DNA of 64,000 nt, taken from the NCBI RefSeq assembly GCF_002563895.1, contig NZ_PDJB01000001.1:4695501-4759500 (forward strand). Reading direction: 5' to 3'. Source of the DNA: Pseudomonas lurida (GTDB lineage Bacteria > Pseudomonadota > Gammaproteobacteria > Pseudomonadales > Pseudomonadaceae). Position numbers and translations under genes: made by a program. This document shows, in pieces, positions 50,711 to 59,208 of the stretch. Within the stretch, counting starts at the first letter, position 1. Each line of letters begins with the position of its first letter. The notes under the pieces are model-generated. The model made no database searches, had not been told where the DNA came from, and was given only the letters and a program-made list of their open reading frames with translations.

Positions 50711-52993
50711 ATGATTACGTCAATAGCAAAACTTGAAAACTTTGGAATATTCGGAAGCTACGCGAAACCTGCCTCTCTGGAAGACTTCACCCAATACAAC
50801 CTAATCTATGGATGGAACGGCAGTGGGAAGTCAACACTCTCAAAGATATTTGAATCCATAGCGAAAGGACAAATCATTGAGGACTTTCCTGGAGGAACTC
50901 TGACTGTAAATACAACCTCAGGCACTATAAACAACCGCAACTTATCATCCAGACCTATTGACCTGTGCGTATTCAATTCAAACTTCATAAAAGAAAATAT
51001 CAATTGGGACAGCATCGTCAAAAGCATTCTTTTGATTTCACAAGATAAAATCGAAGAAAAGAAACAACTTAAAGAGAAACAGGACAAACTAAAAGAAAAA
51101 GAGAAAGAACTTAAAGATATATCAGACGCACAGAACGACCTATTAGAAACCAATCAAAATATACTAAGCGCAATAGCAAAAAGCATTAAAAGCAGATTCC
51201 AAATACTCGACAGCTCCGACAATTACTTCGTAAGCTATAACCGCGTCAAGGTGCAGTCAAAAATCAGCACTCACATTAAAGATTTAAATATTGGAACTTA
51301 TCTTTTATCTCCCGACGCATTTGAAAAAAACCAAAAAGCCACATCACCAAAATTCAAACCCGCCGTAACTCACTCCCTCAACAGAATAAAACACGAAAAC
51401 TATTTGCAACTAGCCCACCAGTTAAACTCTTTATTCAAAGAAACTGTCAAATCAACCAAGATAAGTCACCTACTTGAAAACCCACCCATTCAGAAATGGG
51501 TAGAACAGGGACTTCAAATACATGAAGGGTTAAATAAGTGTGAATTCTGTGAAAACGATCTGCCTTCGGAACGCTTGGAAACTCTCAACAAGCACTTTAG
51601 CGAAGCATTCAAAACCTTTAAGAGCAAGCTAGAAGGCGCGCATACGCTAATCGACACACTAGTCATTTTTAAACCTCCTCACCTACCCCAAGTAGATCTT
51701 TACGAGGAGTATTACGCAAATCTTCCAAAGCTGGAGAAAGAGCTTGATTACATAACCGACAGTATCAATGAACGACTCAAAAACTGGAAGGTCACGCTAG
51801 ATGAAAAAATCGATAACCCCTTTATAGACACGGGTTGCGCGATTGAACTTCCGCCCTCTCTTTTTCATGAACACGAAAACGTATGCGAGCAGATTGAACA
51901 GGTAGTTTCGCTACATAACGACAAAGCAATCAACTTTCAAAATCAAATAAGTAGCGCCAAGTCATCTTTAGAACTTCATTTCCTAACCGAAGAACTGAAC
52001 GATTGCGACTTTATAAAAAATCAACAGTCACATGAGTCAAATAAACAGCCCGTGATCGACCTGCAAAAGACAGTCAATGAGATATCCGCCGAGATCGATG
52101 AACTTGAGAAGAATCTTAACAATGAAAGCATCGGAGCTGAAGAGTTCAACAAGCTACTTCATAAGTTCTTAGGCAGAAACCAAATATCATTAAAATTCGA
52201 TAAGATACGCAAGGGTTATCAGATACTCAGAGCACCAGAAAACACACCTGCTAAAAATTTGAGCGAAGGCGAAAAAAACGCTATCGGGCTTATATACTTC
52301 CTGACAAAGCTGTCGGAAAATGAAAGAGACCTATCCAAATCTGTCGTGGTTTTTGACGATCCGGTCTCTAGTTTCGACTCTAACAATTTATTCAACGCTC
52401 ATTCCTTCCTAAGAAATCACTGCCAAGCTGCACAACAGCTGTTCATCCTCACTCACAGCTTTAACTATTTCAAACTAGTCCGAGACTGGCTGGCGGGAAA
52501 AAATGACAAAAAAGATGAAAACAAGAATCCAATTATACGTGCTCGTTTCTATAATATTGAGGCGTCGCCTACTGCCTTGAGAACATCCACAATCAATAAC
52601 GCACCCAAAAGCTTGACCGGCTTCAATTCCGAATACCATTTTCTTTACTCAACACTCAAACAATATGTTGATCAAGAAACTCTTGCACTTGAAACAGCTT
52701 TCGCTGTTGCAAACATGTCAAGAAAACTGTTAGAGGCCTTCCTTACATTCAAGTATCCTCACGGGCGTGGAAACTTCAGGGGTTTAATGGATCAAGCCAT
52801 TACGGACGAAGTCACATGCGAAAGAATTTATCGTTTCATCAACAAATACTCTCACAATCAAATAATCGAATTTGACGACAGCACCGCAGACAATATAGCT
52901 TCAGAATCGGAATATATTGTTAGAGATATTTTCAAAGAGATTGAACGACTAGATAAAAGTCACTATGAAGGGATGACAAAAGCCTTAGCTTAA
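50711..52993 (+). CDS. AAA_13-family SMC-like ATPase, RloC/PrrC-like anticodon-nuclease candidate
   Basis: A 760-residue ABC/SMC-type ATPase. Walker A GWNGSGKSTL (34-43), a coiled coil (about 105-150) rich in K/E/L, a CxxC zinc-hook-like pair at C277 and C280 (CEFCEN), a second coil (about 440-480), ABC signature LSEGEKN (517-523), Walker B VVVFDDP (D549-D550), and THSF. C-terminally R708 and H715 form an Rx6H motif in RFINKYSH, like HEPN nucleases. The layout resembles RloC, the DNA-damage-responsive tRNA anticodon nuclease of phage exclusion. A+T-rich with atypical codon use (many aaa, ata), so acquired. Terminator follows. Confidence 0.85.
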   Translation: MITSIAKLENFGIFGSYAKPASLEDFTQYNLIYGWNGSGKSTLSKIFESIAKGQIIEDFPGGTLTVNTTSGTINNRNLSSRPIDLCVFNSNFIKENINWDSIVKSILLISQDKIEEKKQLKEKQDKLKEKEKELKDISDAQNDLLETNQNILSAIAKSIKSRFQILDSSDNYFVSYNRVKVQSKISTHIKDLNIGTYLLSPDAFEKNQKATSPKFKPAVTHSLNRIKHENYLQLAHQLNSLFKETVKSTKISHLLENPPIQKWVEQGLQIHEGLNKCEFCENDLPSERLETLNKHFSEAFKTFKSKLEGAHTLIDTLVIFKPPHLPQVDLYEEYYANLPKLEKELDYITDSINERLKNWKVTLDEKIDNPFIDTGCAIELPPSLFHEHENVCEQIEQVVSLHNDKAINFQNQISSAKSSLELHFLTEELNDCDFIKNQQSHESNKQPVIDLQKTVNEISAEIDELEKNLNNESIGAEEFNKLLHKFLGRNQISLKFDKIRKGYQILRAPENTPAKNLSEGEKNAIGLIYFLTKLSENERDLSKSVVVFDDPVSSFDSNNLFNAHSFLRNHCQAAQQLFILTHSFNYFKLVRDWLAGKNDKKDENKNPIIRARFYNIEASPTALRTSTINNAPKSLTGFNSEYHFLYSTLKQYVDQETLALETAFAVANMSRKLLEAFLTFKYPHGRGNFRGLMDQAITDEVTCERIYRFINKYSHNQIIEFDDSTADNIASESEYIVRDIFKEIERLDKSHYEGMTKALA

Positions 52994-53001
52994 GTCCAGT
53001 T

Positions 53002-53033
53002 ACGGTTGCGGCCATACAGCCGCAGCCGTTTTA
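53002..53033 (+). terminator. Terminator after the AAA_13 gene
   Basis: ACGGTTGCGGC (53002-53012) pairs with GCCGCAGCCGT (53019-53029) with one G-U pair, followed by TTTT. Lies between the convergent ATPase and portal genes. Confidence 0.75.
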
Positions 53034-53047
53034 CACCGTGAGCCTAA

Positions 53048-54097
53048 TTAAATTTCTGCCCCTAGTTCATATCTTTCAAACTTGATTACTTCCTCTCCTA
53101 TCCAATCATTCACCTGCTTCATACGCGCCTGAATTGGCTCCAGTTCATTGGCTGCATAGATCTGTGCTGCCTCCCTGATCGAACCGAACCCACCCGCGTT
53201 CTGCGGCACAATGCCCATCAACTGTGGCGGAATACGCAAACTGGCCAGCACGTCGTCGCGGGTCTGGTTTTTGATCGAGTTGAATTCGTCCTTGGCCGTC
53301 ACTTCGCTGACGGGGATGATCTGCAACCCGTCTTTTTTGCCGTTGGGCGAATACACGAACAGGTTGCGGAAGTTGCCAGGCCCTTTGGAATCCTTAAGCG
53401 CTTTGCGCAGTGAATCGACGTCCGCTTCGTTCTGCGCAGCGTCAGTCATGTAGAGGATGAAGCCGGCGTGACTACCGTTCTCGTAGTACTTGCGGCGAAA
53501 TAGCGTGGCCGATTCATTCAGCAACGCTGACTGTAAGGCGCTGATCCACTCAGGCAGGCCGTACACCTCCTGGTGCAGATCCGCTTCCCGAAGGTGAAAG
53601 ACCGTGCCCGGTTCAAATTCATGCTCTTCCTTCCAGCCCTGGACCATGAACTGCCGACCGTCTTTGCCCGAGCGCATGTACTTCGCCAGCGGCGGCACCA
53701 GCTCGCGCACCGGACCAAGCATCGAGCGCCGCCCTTCCAAGTAGCCGTTACCCAGGCACAGGAAGTCCAGGGCGAACTGTTCGAAGGCTGCCCGCGACAA
53801 CAGACGGTGTGGAATGAAGGTTTTGCTCAGCAAATTGCGCTTGAACATCAGCCCCGAGTGAAGGTGCACGCTAGAACCCACAGACCGTGCCAGTCCGTCC
53901 AGCGACAGCGGCGGCTCGTACCACCGCCCGTTAAACCAGCACTCCAGATAATCAAACACCTCCCGGCCACTCAAGACTGGTGAAGGATCGCCGAAGCTGA
54001 ACGCCTCCATCTTGCTATTAATGCGCGGAATAAATTCCTGCGTTGTAACCGTGGAAGCCTGGGCCACTTGCTGGGTATTTCTGCGGCGGTTCGACAT
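53048..54097 (-). CDS. Phage portal protein (P2 gpQ-like)
   Basis: A 349-residue portal protein close to the length of P2 gpQ. Motifs: EAFSFGDPSPVLSGREVFDYLECWFNGRWYEPPLS, MRSGKDGRQFMVQGWKEEHEF, HLREADLHQEVYGLPEWISALQSALLNESATLFRRKYYENGSHAGFILYM. The ATG overlaps the terminase stop (TGATG), as P and Q are adjacent and co-oriented in P2. It has no remaining capsid partners here. Confidence 0.92.
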   Translation of the reverse strand: MSNRRRNTQQVAQASTVTTQEFIPRINSKMEAFSFGDPSPVLSGREVFDYLECWFNGRWYEPPLSLDGLARSVGSSVHLHSGLMFKRNLLSKTFIPHRLLSRAAFEQFALDFLCLGNGYLEGRRSMLGPVRELVPPLAKYMRSGKDGRQFMVQGWKEEHEFEPGTVFHLREADLHQEVYGLPEWISALQSALLNESATLFRRKYYENGSHAGFILYMTDAAQNEADVDSLRKALKDSKGPGNFRNLFVYSPNGKKDGLQIIPVSEVTAKDEFNSIKNQTRDDVLASLRIPPQLMGIVPQNAGGFGSIREAAQIYAANELEPIQARMKQVNDWIGEEVIKFERYELGAEI

Positions 54098-54660
54098 CAA
54101 AAAATCTCCATCCGCCCGGTATTGGCAGTGGTCTGCCCCTCCAGCGGTTCATTGTGCAATGCGTGAAAGAGCGCCCACGCCAGGTCGGCGTGGCCGGTGT
54201 TGTCGTTGCGGCCGGCGGTGTAGGTGAATTGGCGACCGCCTGCGGTGATGGTCTTGCGGATCGCCATCAACGACTGGGCCATGTCGGTCCAGCCGGCGTC
54301 GAACTCCAGCCGGCCCCGATGAATCACGTCGTATGCCTTCAGCACCAGGCGGGTCTTGACCTCGGGCGAGTAGCTGAAGGTGGTGACGTTGGGGAAGAAT
54401 TGGCGCACCAGCTGCGCCACGCCGCTGCCCAGGCCGGTGACATCGATCCCGATGTACGTCACCCAGTAGCGGTCGAAGACTGCTTTGATCACGCTGGCCT
54501 GCGCCGCGAAATCCATGCCACGGAACTGGTGACGCTCCAGCACCCGGAACTTGCCCCCTGGCACCAGAGGCGGCGCAACCACCACCAGGCCCGAGCAATC
54601 GCCGGTTTCCGCCGGGTCATACCCCACCCACACCTGGCGGTCGCCGAACGGCCGCATGGC
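54097..54660 (-). pseudogene. Phage terminase ATPase subunit (P2 gpP-like), C-terminal fragment
   Basis: About 188 codons matching the nuclease end of large terminase (RPFGDRQVWVGYDPAETGDCSGLVVVAPP, IGIDVTGLGSGVAQLVRQFFPNV, MAIRKTITAGGRQFTYTAGRNDNTGHADLAWALFHAL). The ATPase half is missing; homology ends abruptly near 54655, where integrase sequence begins on the other strand. A deletion has joined these two phage genes. The nominal start upstream is antisense to the integrase and not real. Confidence 0.85.
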
Positions 54661-55091
54661 AACCCGCCTCGGATGCCCTGCGCAAGCTGGACGCAATCAA
54701 CCAGCTCAAGACCGTGGACACAGTCGATGTCGTCGAGCGGGACAACAAGACAGTCCGCAAGCACAAGCTGCATTTTGTGTTCCTGAACACCAAGAGTGGC
54801 CTGCCGCATGTCAGCGACTTTGTCGTGAGGGACAGGTTCTTCAAAGCGCACTTGAAAGCGGCCGGCGTTCGTTATCGCGGACCTGGCCAATGCCGACACA
54901 CCTACGCCAGCCAGTTGCTCACCACCGGCGTGGCTTCGGTTGACTGGATCGCAGAGCAAATGGGCCACACCAGCGCGAACATGATCCGACAGCACTACGG
55001 CACGTGGATCAACGAGGACGGCCCGGACGTCATCGGCATGTTGCAACACGCCCTGGGCATCCAGCCACCAGATGGTGACAAAGCCCCGTAA
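54654..55091 (+). pseudogene. Tyrosine recombinase (integrase), C-terminal fragment
   Basis: The open frame from about 54654 reads SDALRKLDAINQLKTVDT and on to a catalytic-domain end: QCRHTYASQLLTTGVASVDWIAEQMGHTSANMIRQHYGTWI, with box II Arg, the GHTS block and the nucleophile Tyr in RQHYG. The N-terminal arm-binding and early catalytic regions are absent. The gene ends 134 bp from the att repeat in the tRNA, the usual place for the island integrase. Confidence 0.88.
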
Positions 55092-55176
55092 ACCGGGGTT
55101 CGAACGCGGGCAATCCAGCAGCCTATGTTCCCATGGATGTTCCCATATGGGCCTTTTTTGACCCCCTGAAAACACA

Positions 55177-55210
55177 AAACCCCTGAAAACTTTAACGTTT
55201 TCAGGGGTTT
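55177..55210. terminator. Island-borne terminator at the tRNA 3' end
   Basis: A perfect 14-bp stem, AAACCCCTGAAAAC with GTTTTCAGGGGTTT, 6-nt loop. It now lies downstream of tRNA-Ser on the minus strand (T-rich sequence follows there), restoring termination after the island displaced the original terminator at 45102-45140. It can also end the integrase transcript. Confidence 0.85.
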
Positions 55211-55224
55211 AGTCGTTTCAAATT

Positions 55225-55247
55225 TGGCGGTGAAGGAGAGATTCGAA
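55225..55247. repeat. Island attachment repeat, tRNA copy
   Basis: The 3'-terminal 23 bases of tRNA-Ser, identical to 45148-45170. Confidence 0.9.
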
Positions 55248-55314
55248 CTCTCGATACAATTTCTTGTATACACACTTTCCAGGCGTGCTCCTTAAGCCAC
55301 TCGGACACTTCACC
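55225..55314 (-). tRNA. tRNA-Ser (anticodon GGA)
   Basis: A 90-nt class II tRNA on the minus strand. Acceptor GGTGAAG/CTTCACC with discriminator G and an encoded CCA; anticodon loop CTGGAAA gives GGA; long variable arm; T-arm loop TTCGAAT. Target site of the island; the gene remains intact because the att repeat rebuilds its 3' end. Confidence 0.97.
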
Positions 55315-55635
55315 GTATCTCGTCAAACCAGTTCAGTCTGTCGAGGCGCGCTAATGTAGTCGAAAGCCTTTCTGATGGCAAAGGTTTTTTTCAGAATATT
55401 CATGCGGTTAGCAGGTTATCCCGTTCCTCACCCGGCAAGGGGCGGTGATTGTGCCATTCTCAGGCATCGGCGATGTGCGTCTGGGACGGTGATTGCGCCC
55501 TGCCCCGGGCATTCCAGCACGCCTTGAAAGGGCGAAAGCCTGACTGGCCAGTCAGTCACAGTGCTTTACCGAGACGGGCGTGGTGGGTAACGTCTGCTGC
55601 ATACTTCTATAACAAGTCCTACAAGGAACCGCGTC
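55315..55635. promoter_or_regulatory. Intergenic region with palindrome TGACTGGCCAGTCA
   Basis: No supported gene in about 320 bp, which must hold the tRNA promoter (minus) and the crotonase promoter (plus). The perfect 14-bp palindrome TGACTGGCCAGTCA (55541-55554) lies 82 bp before the crotonase ATG and looks like a TetR-type operator. Confidence 0.5.
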
Positions 55636-56328
55636 ATGAGTGAGTTGATTGCCTACCACCTCGAAGACGGTATCGCGACCCTGACCTTGAGCAACGGCAA
55701 GGTGAATGCCATTTCTCCTGCAGTGGTCAGTGCATTTAATGAAGCGCTGGACCAGGCGGAGAAGGACCGGGCGGTGGTGGTGATCACTGGCACGCCAGGG
55801 ATTCTGTCGGGTGGTTATGATTTGAAGGTGATGACCGCCGGCCCTAAAGAGGCGATCGGCCTGGTGACGTCTGGTTCGACGTTGGCGCGTCGCCTGTTGT
55901 CGCACCCGTTCCCGGTGATTGTGGCGTGCCCTGGGCATGCGGTGGCCAAAGGGGCGTTCCTGCTGTTGTCGGCCGATTACCGGATTGGCGTGGAAGGCCC
56001 GTTCAGCATTGGCCTTAACGAAGTAGCGATTGGCATGACCATGCACCATGCCGGTATCGAGTTGGCGCGGGATCGTCTGCGCAAGTCGGCATTCCACCGG
56101 TCGGTGATCAATGCCGAGATGTTCGACCCACAGGGCGCCTTGCAAGCGGGTTTCCTCGACAAGGTGGTGGCACCGGAGGAATTGCATGCCGCCGCAATGG
56201 AAGCCGCGCGTCAGTTGAAGAAGATCAATATGAACGCCCACAAGCACACCAAGTTGAAAGTGCGCAAGGAACTGCTGGAAGCCCTGGACGACGCCATCAT
56301 TCAGGACCAGGGGCACATTCTGAGTTAA
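55636..56328 (+). CDS. Crotonase-family enoyl-CoA hydratase/isomerase-like protein
   Basis: A 230-residue crotonase: oxyanion hole regions GILSGGYDLKVM and CPGHAVAKGAFLLLSADYRIG, and SIGLNEVAIGMTMHHAGIELARDRL. Shorter than the usual 255-260 residues. The position normally carrying the hydratase catalytic Glu is NEVAIG, so hydratase or thioesterase-like activity is possible. Acts on an acyl-CoA in the cytoplasm. TACAAGGAA precedes the start; a strong terminator follows. Confidence 0.88.
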   Translation: MSELIAYHLEDGIATLTLSNGKVNAISPAVVSAFNEALDQAEKDRAVVVITGTPGILSGGYDLKVMTAGPKEAIGLVTSGSTLARRLLSHPFPVIVACPGHAVAKGAFLLLSADYRIGVEGPFSIGLNEVAIGMTMHHAGIELARDRLRKSAFHRSVINAEMFDPQGALQAGFLDKVVAPEELHAAAMEAARQLKKINMNAHKHTKLKVRKELLEALDDAIIQDQGHILS

Positions 56329-56349
56329 GCCCCGCCTCTGATACGCCAG

Positions 56350-56377
56350 AGCCCGACCTTGAGTCGGGCTTTTTCTT
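56350..56377 (+). terminator. Crotonase terminator
   Basis: AGCCCGAC (56350-56357) pairs with GTCGGGCT (56363-56370), followed by TTTTTCTT. Confidence 0.9.
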
Positions 56378-56539
56378 ACGCATAATCCGAATCTTCTTCA
56401 GCCGCTCTAGCGTGCCTGTGTCGGCAGTTGTTGAAACATGCACTTAAACATCGCCTATCTCCGACCTCTACCGGGGTAATTGCCGAACACAGTGCACAAC
56501 CGTACACTGCGCCACCTTTTGTCCCGATGGGCCGTGTCG

Positions 56540-57280
56540 ATGCTTTTTCTGTTGCGTATGTTGTTGATGGGCCTGCACTTTATGCTCGCCGGTGTGCTGG
56601 GTGTGGTGCTGGGTCTCTGCCGGCCGTTCAACCCGGACAACAGCCGCCTGTGTGCTCGCCTCTACGCGCTGCCGGCCATGCGGATATTGCGGTTGAACGT
56701 GAAGGCCGACGTGGACTCGCTGCGCAACAAGCCCGGCACCTGCGTGATCATTGCCAACCACCAGTCCAACTATGACCTGTTCGTGTTCGGCAACGTGGTG
56801 CCGCATCGCACGGTGTGCATCGCCAAGAAAAGCCTGAAATGGGTGCCGCTGTTCGGCCAGCTGTTCTGGCTGGCGGGCAATGTGCTGATCGACCGGGGCA
56901 ATGCGCACAAGGCACGTCGCGCGATGCTCACCACCACCCGCACGTTGCAGCACGAAGACACCTCGATCTGGGTGTTCCCGGAAGGCACGCGCAACCTGGG
57001 GAAGGGTTTGCTGCCGTTCAAGAAAGGCGCGTTCCATATGGCGATTGCGGCCGGTGTGCCTATCGTGCAGGTGTGTGTCAGCAACTACGTCACGCACATG
57101 CAGCTCAATCGCTGGAACAGTGGTGATGTGCTCATACGTTCGTTGCCGCCAATTCCTACGACAGGCCTGACCTCAGATGACATCCCGGCGTTGATGCAGA
57201 CTTGCCACGCGCAGATGCAGGCGTGCATAGAGGCAATGGATCGCGAATTGCAAACCGTCTCGGCGCCGCGCCCTCTCTAA
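56540..57280 (+). CDS. 1-acyl-sn-glycerol-3-phosphate acyltransferase (PlsC family)
   Basis: A 246-residue membrane-bound acyltransferase: N-terminal TM (MLFLLRMLLMGLHFMLAGVLGVVLGL), catalytic NHQSNYD (HX4D), substrate motif VFPEGTRN, and the later PIVQVCVS block. Converts lysophosphatidate to phosphatidate. The ATG at 56540 fits the family N-terminus; a TTG 60 nt upstream in frame is less likely. Pseudomonads carry several PlsC paralogues, so no symbol is given. Confidence 0.9.
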   Translation: MLFLLRMLLMGLHFMLAGVLGVVLGLCRPFNPDNSRLCARLYALPAMRILRLNVKADVDSLRNKPGTCVIIANHQSNYDLFVFGNVVPHRTVCIAKKSLKWVPLFGQLFWLAGNVLIDRGNAHKARRAMLTTTRTLQHEDTSIWVFPEGTRNLGKGLLPFKKGAFHMAIAAGVPIVQVCVSNYVTHMQLNRWNSGDVLIRSLPPIPTTGLTSDDIPALMQTCHAQMQACIEAMDRELQTVSAPRPL

Positions 57281-57418
57281 CCGGAGGGGCGCGCCTCGCC
57301 CCCCGCGCGAGCACGCTCGCTCACCACGAAAAAGCTTGCCGCAACGGCAGCTACGACGGAACGTCATTCAGGCTAAGCTGCCCAACACCAGTCATCCCAA
57401 TAAGAAGCGATCAGCACC

Positions 57419-58390
57419 ATGGGTAGAGTTGTTGCGGCCGCCGTCTACAGCGACGGTAAGAAAGTCACGGATATCACCCTCGATGAAGGCGCGGCCTGGG
57501 CCGCCAAACCCAACCACTTCGTGTGGATCGGCCTGGAAGAACCCGACGCCCAGGAACTGGCCAACCTGCAACGCCAGTTCAACCTGCATGAATTGGCCAT
57601 CGAAGACGCCCTGGAAAAACACAGCCGCCCCAAGCTGGAAACCTTCGGCGATGCGCTGTTTATCGTCACGTACTCACCCGTGCGCGAGAACGGCAAGCTG
57701 GAGTTCATCGAAACCCATATTTTTGCCGGCAACGGCTACATCATCACTGCACGCAACGGTCACTCCGCGTCCTACGGTTTTGTACGCCAGCGCTGTGAGG
57801 CACGACCGTTGTTGCTGGAGCACGGGGAAGATTTCGTCCTCTACGCGCTACTGGATTTCGTTACCGAGAACTACCAGCCGGTAAGCGAAGCGATCCATGC
57901 CGAGATCGACGAGCTTGAGCGCAACGTGCTGTGCAGTTCGCTGAGCGAGCGCGACATCCAGAAGATCCACGGCCTGCGTCGCGACGTGCTGCGACTCAAG
58001 CGCTATGTAGCGCCGATGGTGGAGATCAGCCAGGAACTGCAGAAGCTCAGCTTCCCTTTTATCGACAAGAACATGCGCCCGTATTTCCGTGACGTGCAGA
58101 TCCACGTGACACGGCAGATGGAAGACCTCACCACCCTGCGCGATATTGCCAGCCAGACCATCGAGATCGGGGTGTTATTGGAGGCTTCGCGCCAGAGCGT
58201 GGTGCAGCGCAAATTCGCCGCGTGGGCGGCGATTCTCGCGTTCCCCACCGCAGTGGCAGGGATCTACGGGATGAACTTCCAGAACATGCCCGAGCTGCAA
58301 TGGCACTACGGCTATTTTGCGGTGCTCGGGTTTATTGCGGCGGGTTGTACCGGCTTGTGGGCCAGTTTCAAGCGTTCGGGTTGGCTTTAA
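57419..58390 (+). CDS. corA: CorA magnesium/cobalt transporter
   Basis: A 323-residue CorA: large cytoplasmic N-terminal funnel, long stalk helix, two C-terminal TM helices, pore signature YGMNFQNMPEL (GMN) and a short Trp-rich C-terminus (KRSGWL). The intact GMN distinguishes it from CmaX. Its stop overlaps the convergent amidotransferase stop by 4 bp. Confidence 0.95.
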   Translation: MGRVVAAAVYSDGKKVTDITLDEGAAWAAKPNHFVWIGLEEPDAQELANLQRQFNLHELAIEDALEKHSRPKLETFGDALFIVTYSPVRENGKLEFIETHIFAGNGYIITARNGHSASYGFVRQRCEARPLLLEHGEDFVLYALLDFVTENYQPVSEAIHAEIDELERNVLCSSLSERDIQKIHGLRRDVLRLKRYVAPMVEISQELQKLSFPFIDKNMRPYFRDVQIHVTRQMEDLTTLRDIASQTIEIGVLLEASRQSVVQRKFAAWAAILAFPTAVAGIYGMNFQNMPELQWHYGYFAVLGFIAAGCTGLWASFKRSGWL

Positions 58391-59112
58391 ACCTGGGCTT
58401 CGGATTTGTGTGCGACGAAGCGCATCATCCATTCCGCCACGGTTGCGCCGTGGTGGTCGCGCTCCAGGCTGGCCACACCGTTGGTGTAGACCTTCTCGCC
58501 CAGGGTTGTCTGAAGAATCTCCAGCAACTCGCGGGAATAATCGTGGATAAATTCCGGGTGTCCCTGGAAGCACAGCACTTGATCACCGATGTGGTACGCC
58601 GCGAACGGGCAAAACGCGCTGGAGGCGATGACCGTGGCGTTCTCCGGCAACGTGGTCACCTGGTCCTGGTGGCTGATCAATAGCGTCAGTTCTTGCACTT
58701 CAGGGCTCATCCACGGTGCCTTGGCATCGAGCTTGTAGTCATGAATGCCCATGCCCCAGCCCTGGCCGGCGCGTTCGGTCTTGCCGCCCAGCAGCAGTGC
58801 CAGCAACTGGTGACCGAAGCAGATACCGAGCAATTTGTCGCCGCGCTCGTAACGTTCAAGCAAGTATGTCTTGAGGGTCTGGATCCACGGATCGGTGCCG
58901 AAGGAGTCTGCCTTGCTGCCGGTCACCAGGTAAGCATCGAACACTTCGTCGTCCGATGGGTACTCACCGTTCACCACGTTATAGACGACGAACTCGGCGG
59001 GAATCGGCTGCTTGGAGAACAGGCGCTTGAACATCTGCCCGTACCCTTGGTATTGATCGATCAAGCCTGGACGCAGGATATCGGTTTCCAGGATACAGAC
59101 GCGTAGCGACAT
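58387..59112 (-). CDS. Class I glutamine amidotransferase-like protein
   Basis: A 241-residue GATase1: oxyanion region VTGSKADSF, nucleophile GICFGHQLLA (Cys), and catalytic His-Glu in CFQGHPEF. Free-standing type resembling the GMP-synthase glutaminase domain; related proteins act on gamma-glutamyl compounds (PuuD/GATase1-like), so the partner or substrate is not known. Confidence 0.88.
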   Translation of the reverse strand: MSLRVCILETDILRPGLIDQYQGYGQMFKRLFSKQPIPAEFVVYNVVNGEYPSDDEVFDAYLVTGSKADSFGTDPWIQTLKTYLLERYERGDKLLGICFGHQLLALLLGGKTERAGQGWGMGIHDYKLDAKAPWMSPEVQELTLLISHQDQVTTLPENATVIASSAFCPFAAYHIGDQVLCFQGHPEFIHDYSRELLEILQTTLGEKVYTNGVASLERDHHGATVAEWMMRFVAHKSEAQV

Positions 59113-59208
59113 AAAAAATACCTGACACGGTGATGGGAATATTGCACACCCCAGAGCCTGCCTTGAAATACCCCTTCAAGGCAAGCCCCCTTGATCACCG
59201 GGACACGG

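Larger units (their letters stand above)
45148..55247. mobile_element. Genomic island in tRNA-Ser(GGA): composite with P2-like prophage remnant
   Basis: Bounded by a 23-bp direct repeat of the tRNA-Ser 3' end (45148-45170 and 55225-55247). Next to the intact tRNA copy lies the 3' part of a tyrosine recombinase gene. Within are phage portal and terminase genes, a cos-like site, an orphan integron attC, two 120-bp repeats, HEPN and AAA_13 defence-type genes, TPR and ankyrin genes. No REP elements occur inside, and A+T content is visibly higher than in flanks. With a truncated integrase and terminase it is probably no longer self-mobile. Confidence 0.88.

Noticed and set aside
55449..55643. 64-codon ORF before the crotonase
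   Set aside because: No ribosome site, contains the palindromic operator-like sequence and overlaps the crotonase start; more likely promoter DNA.
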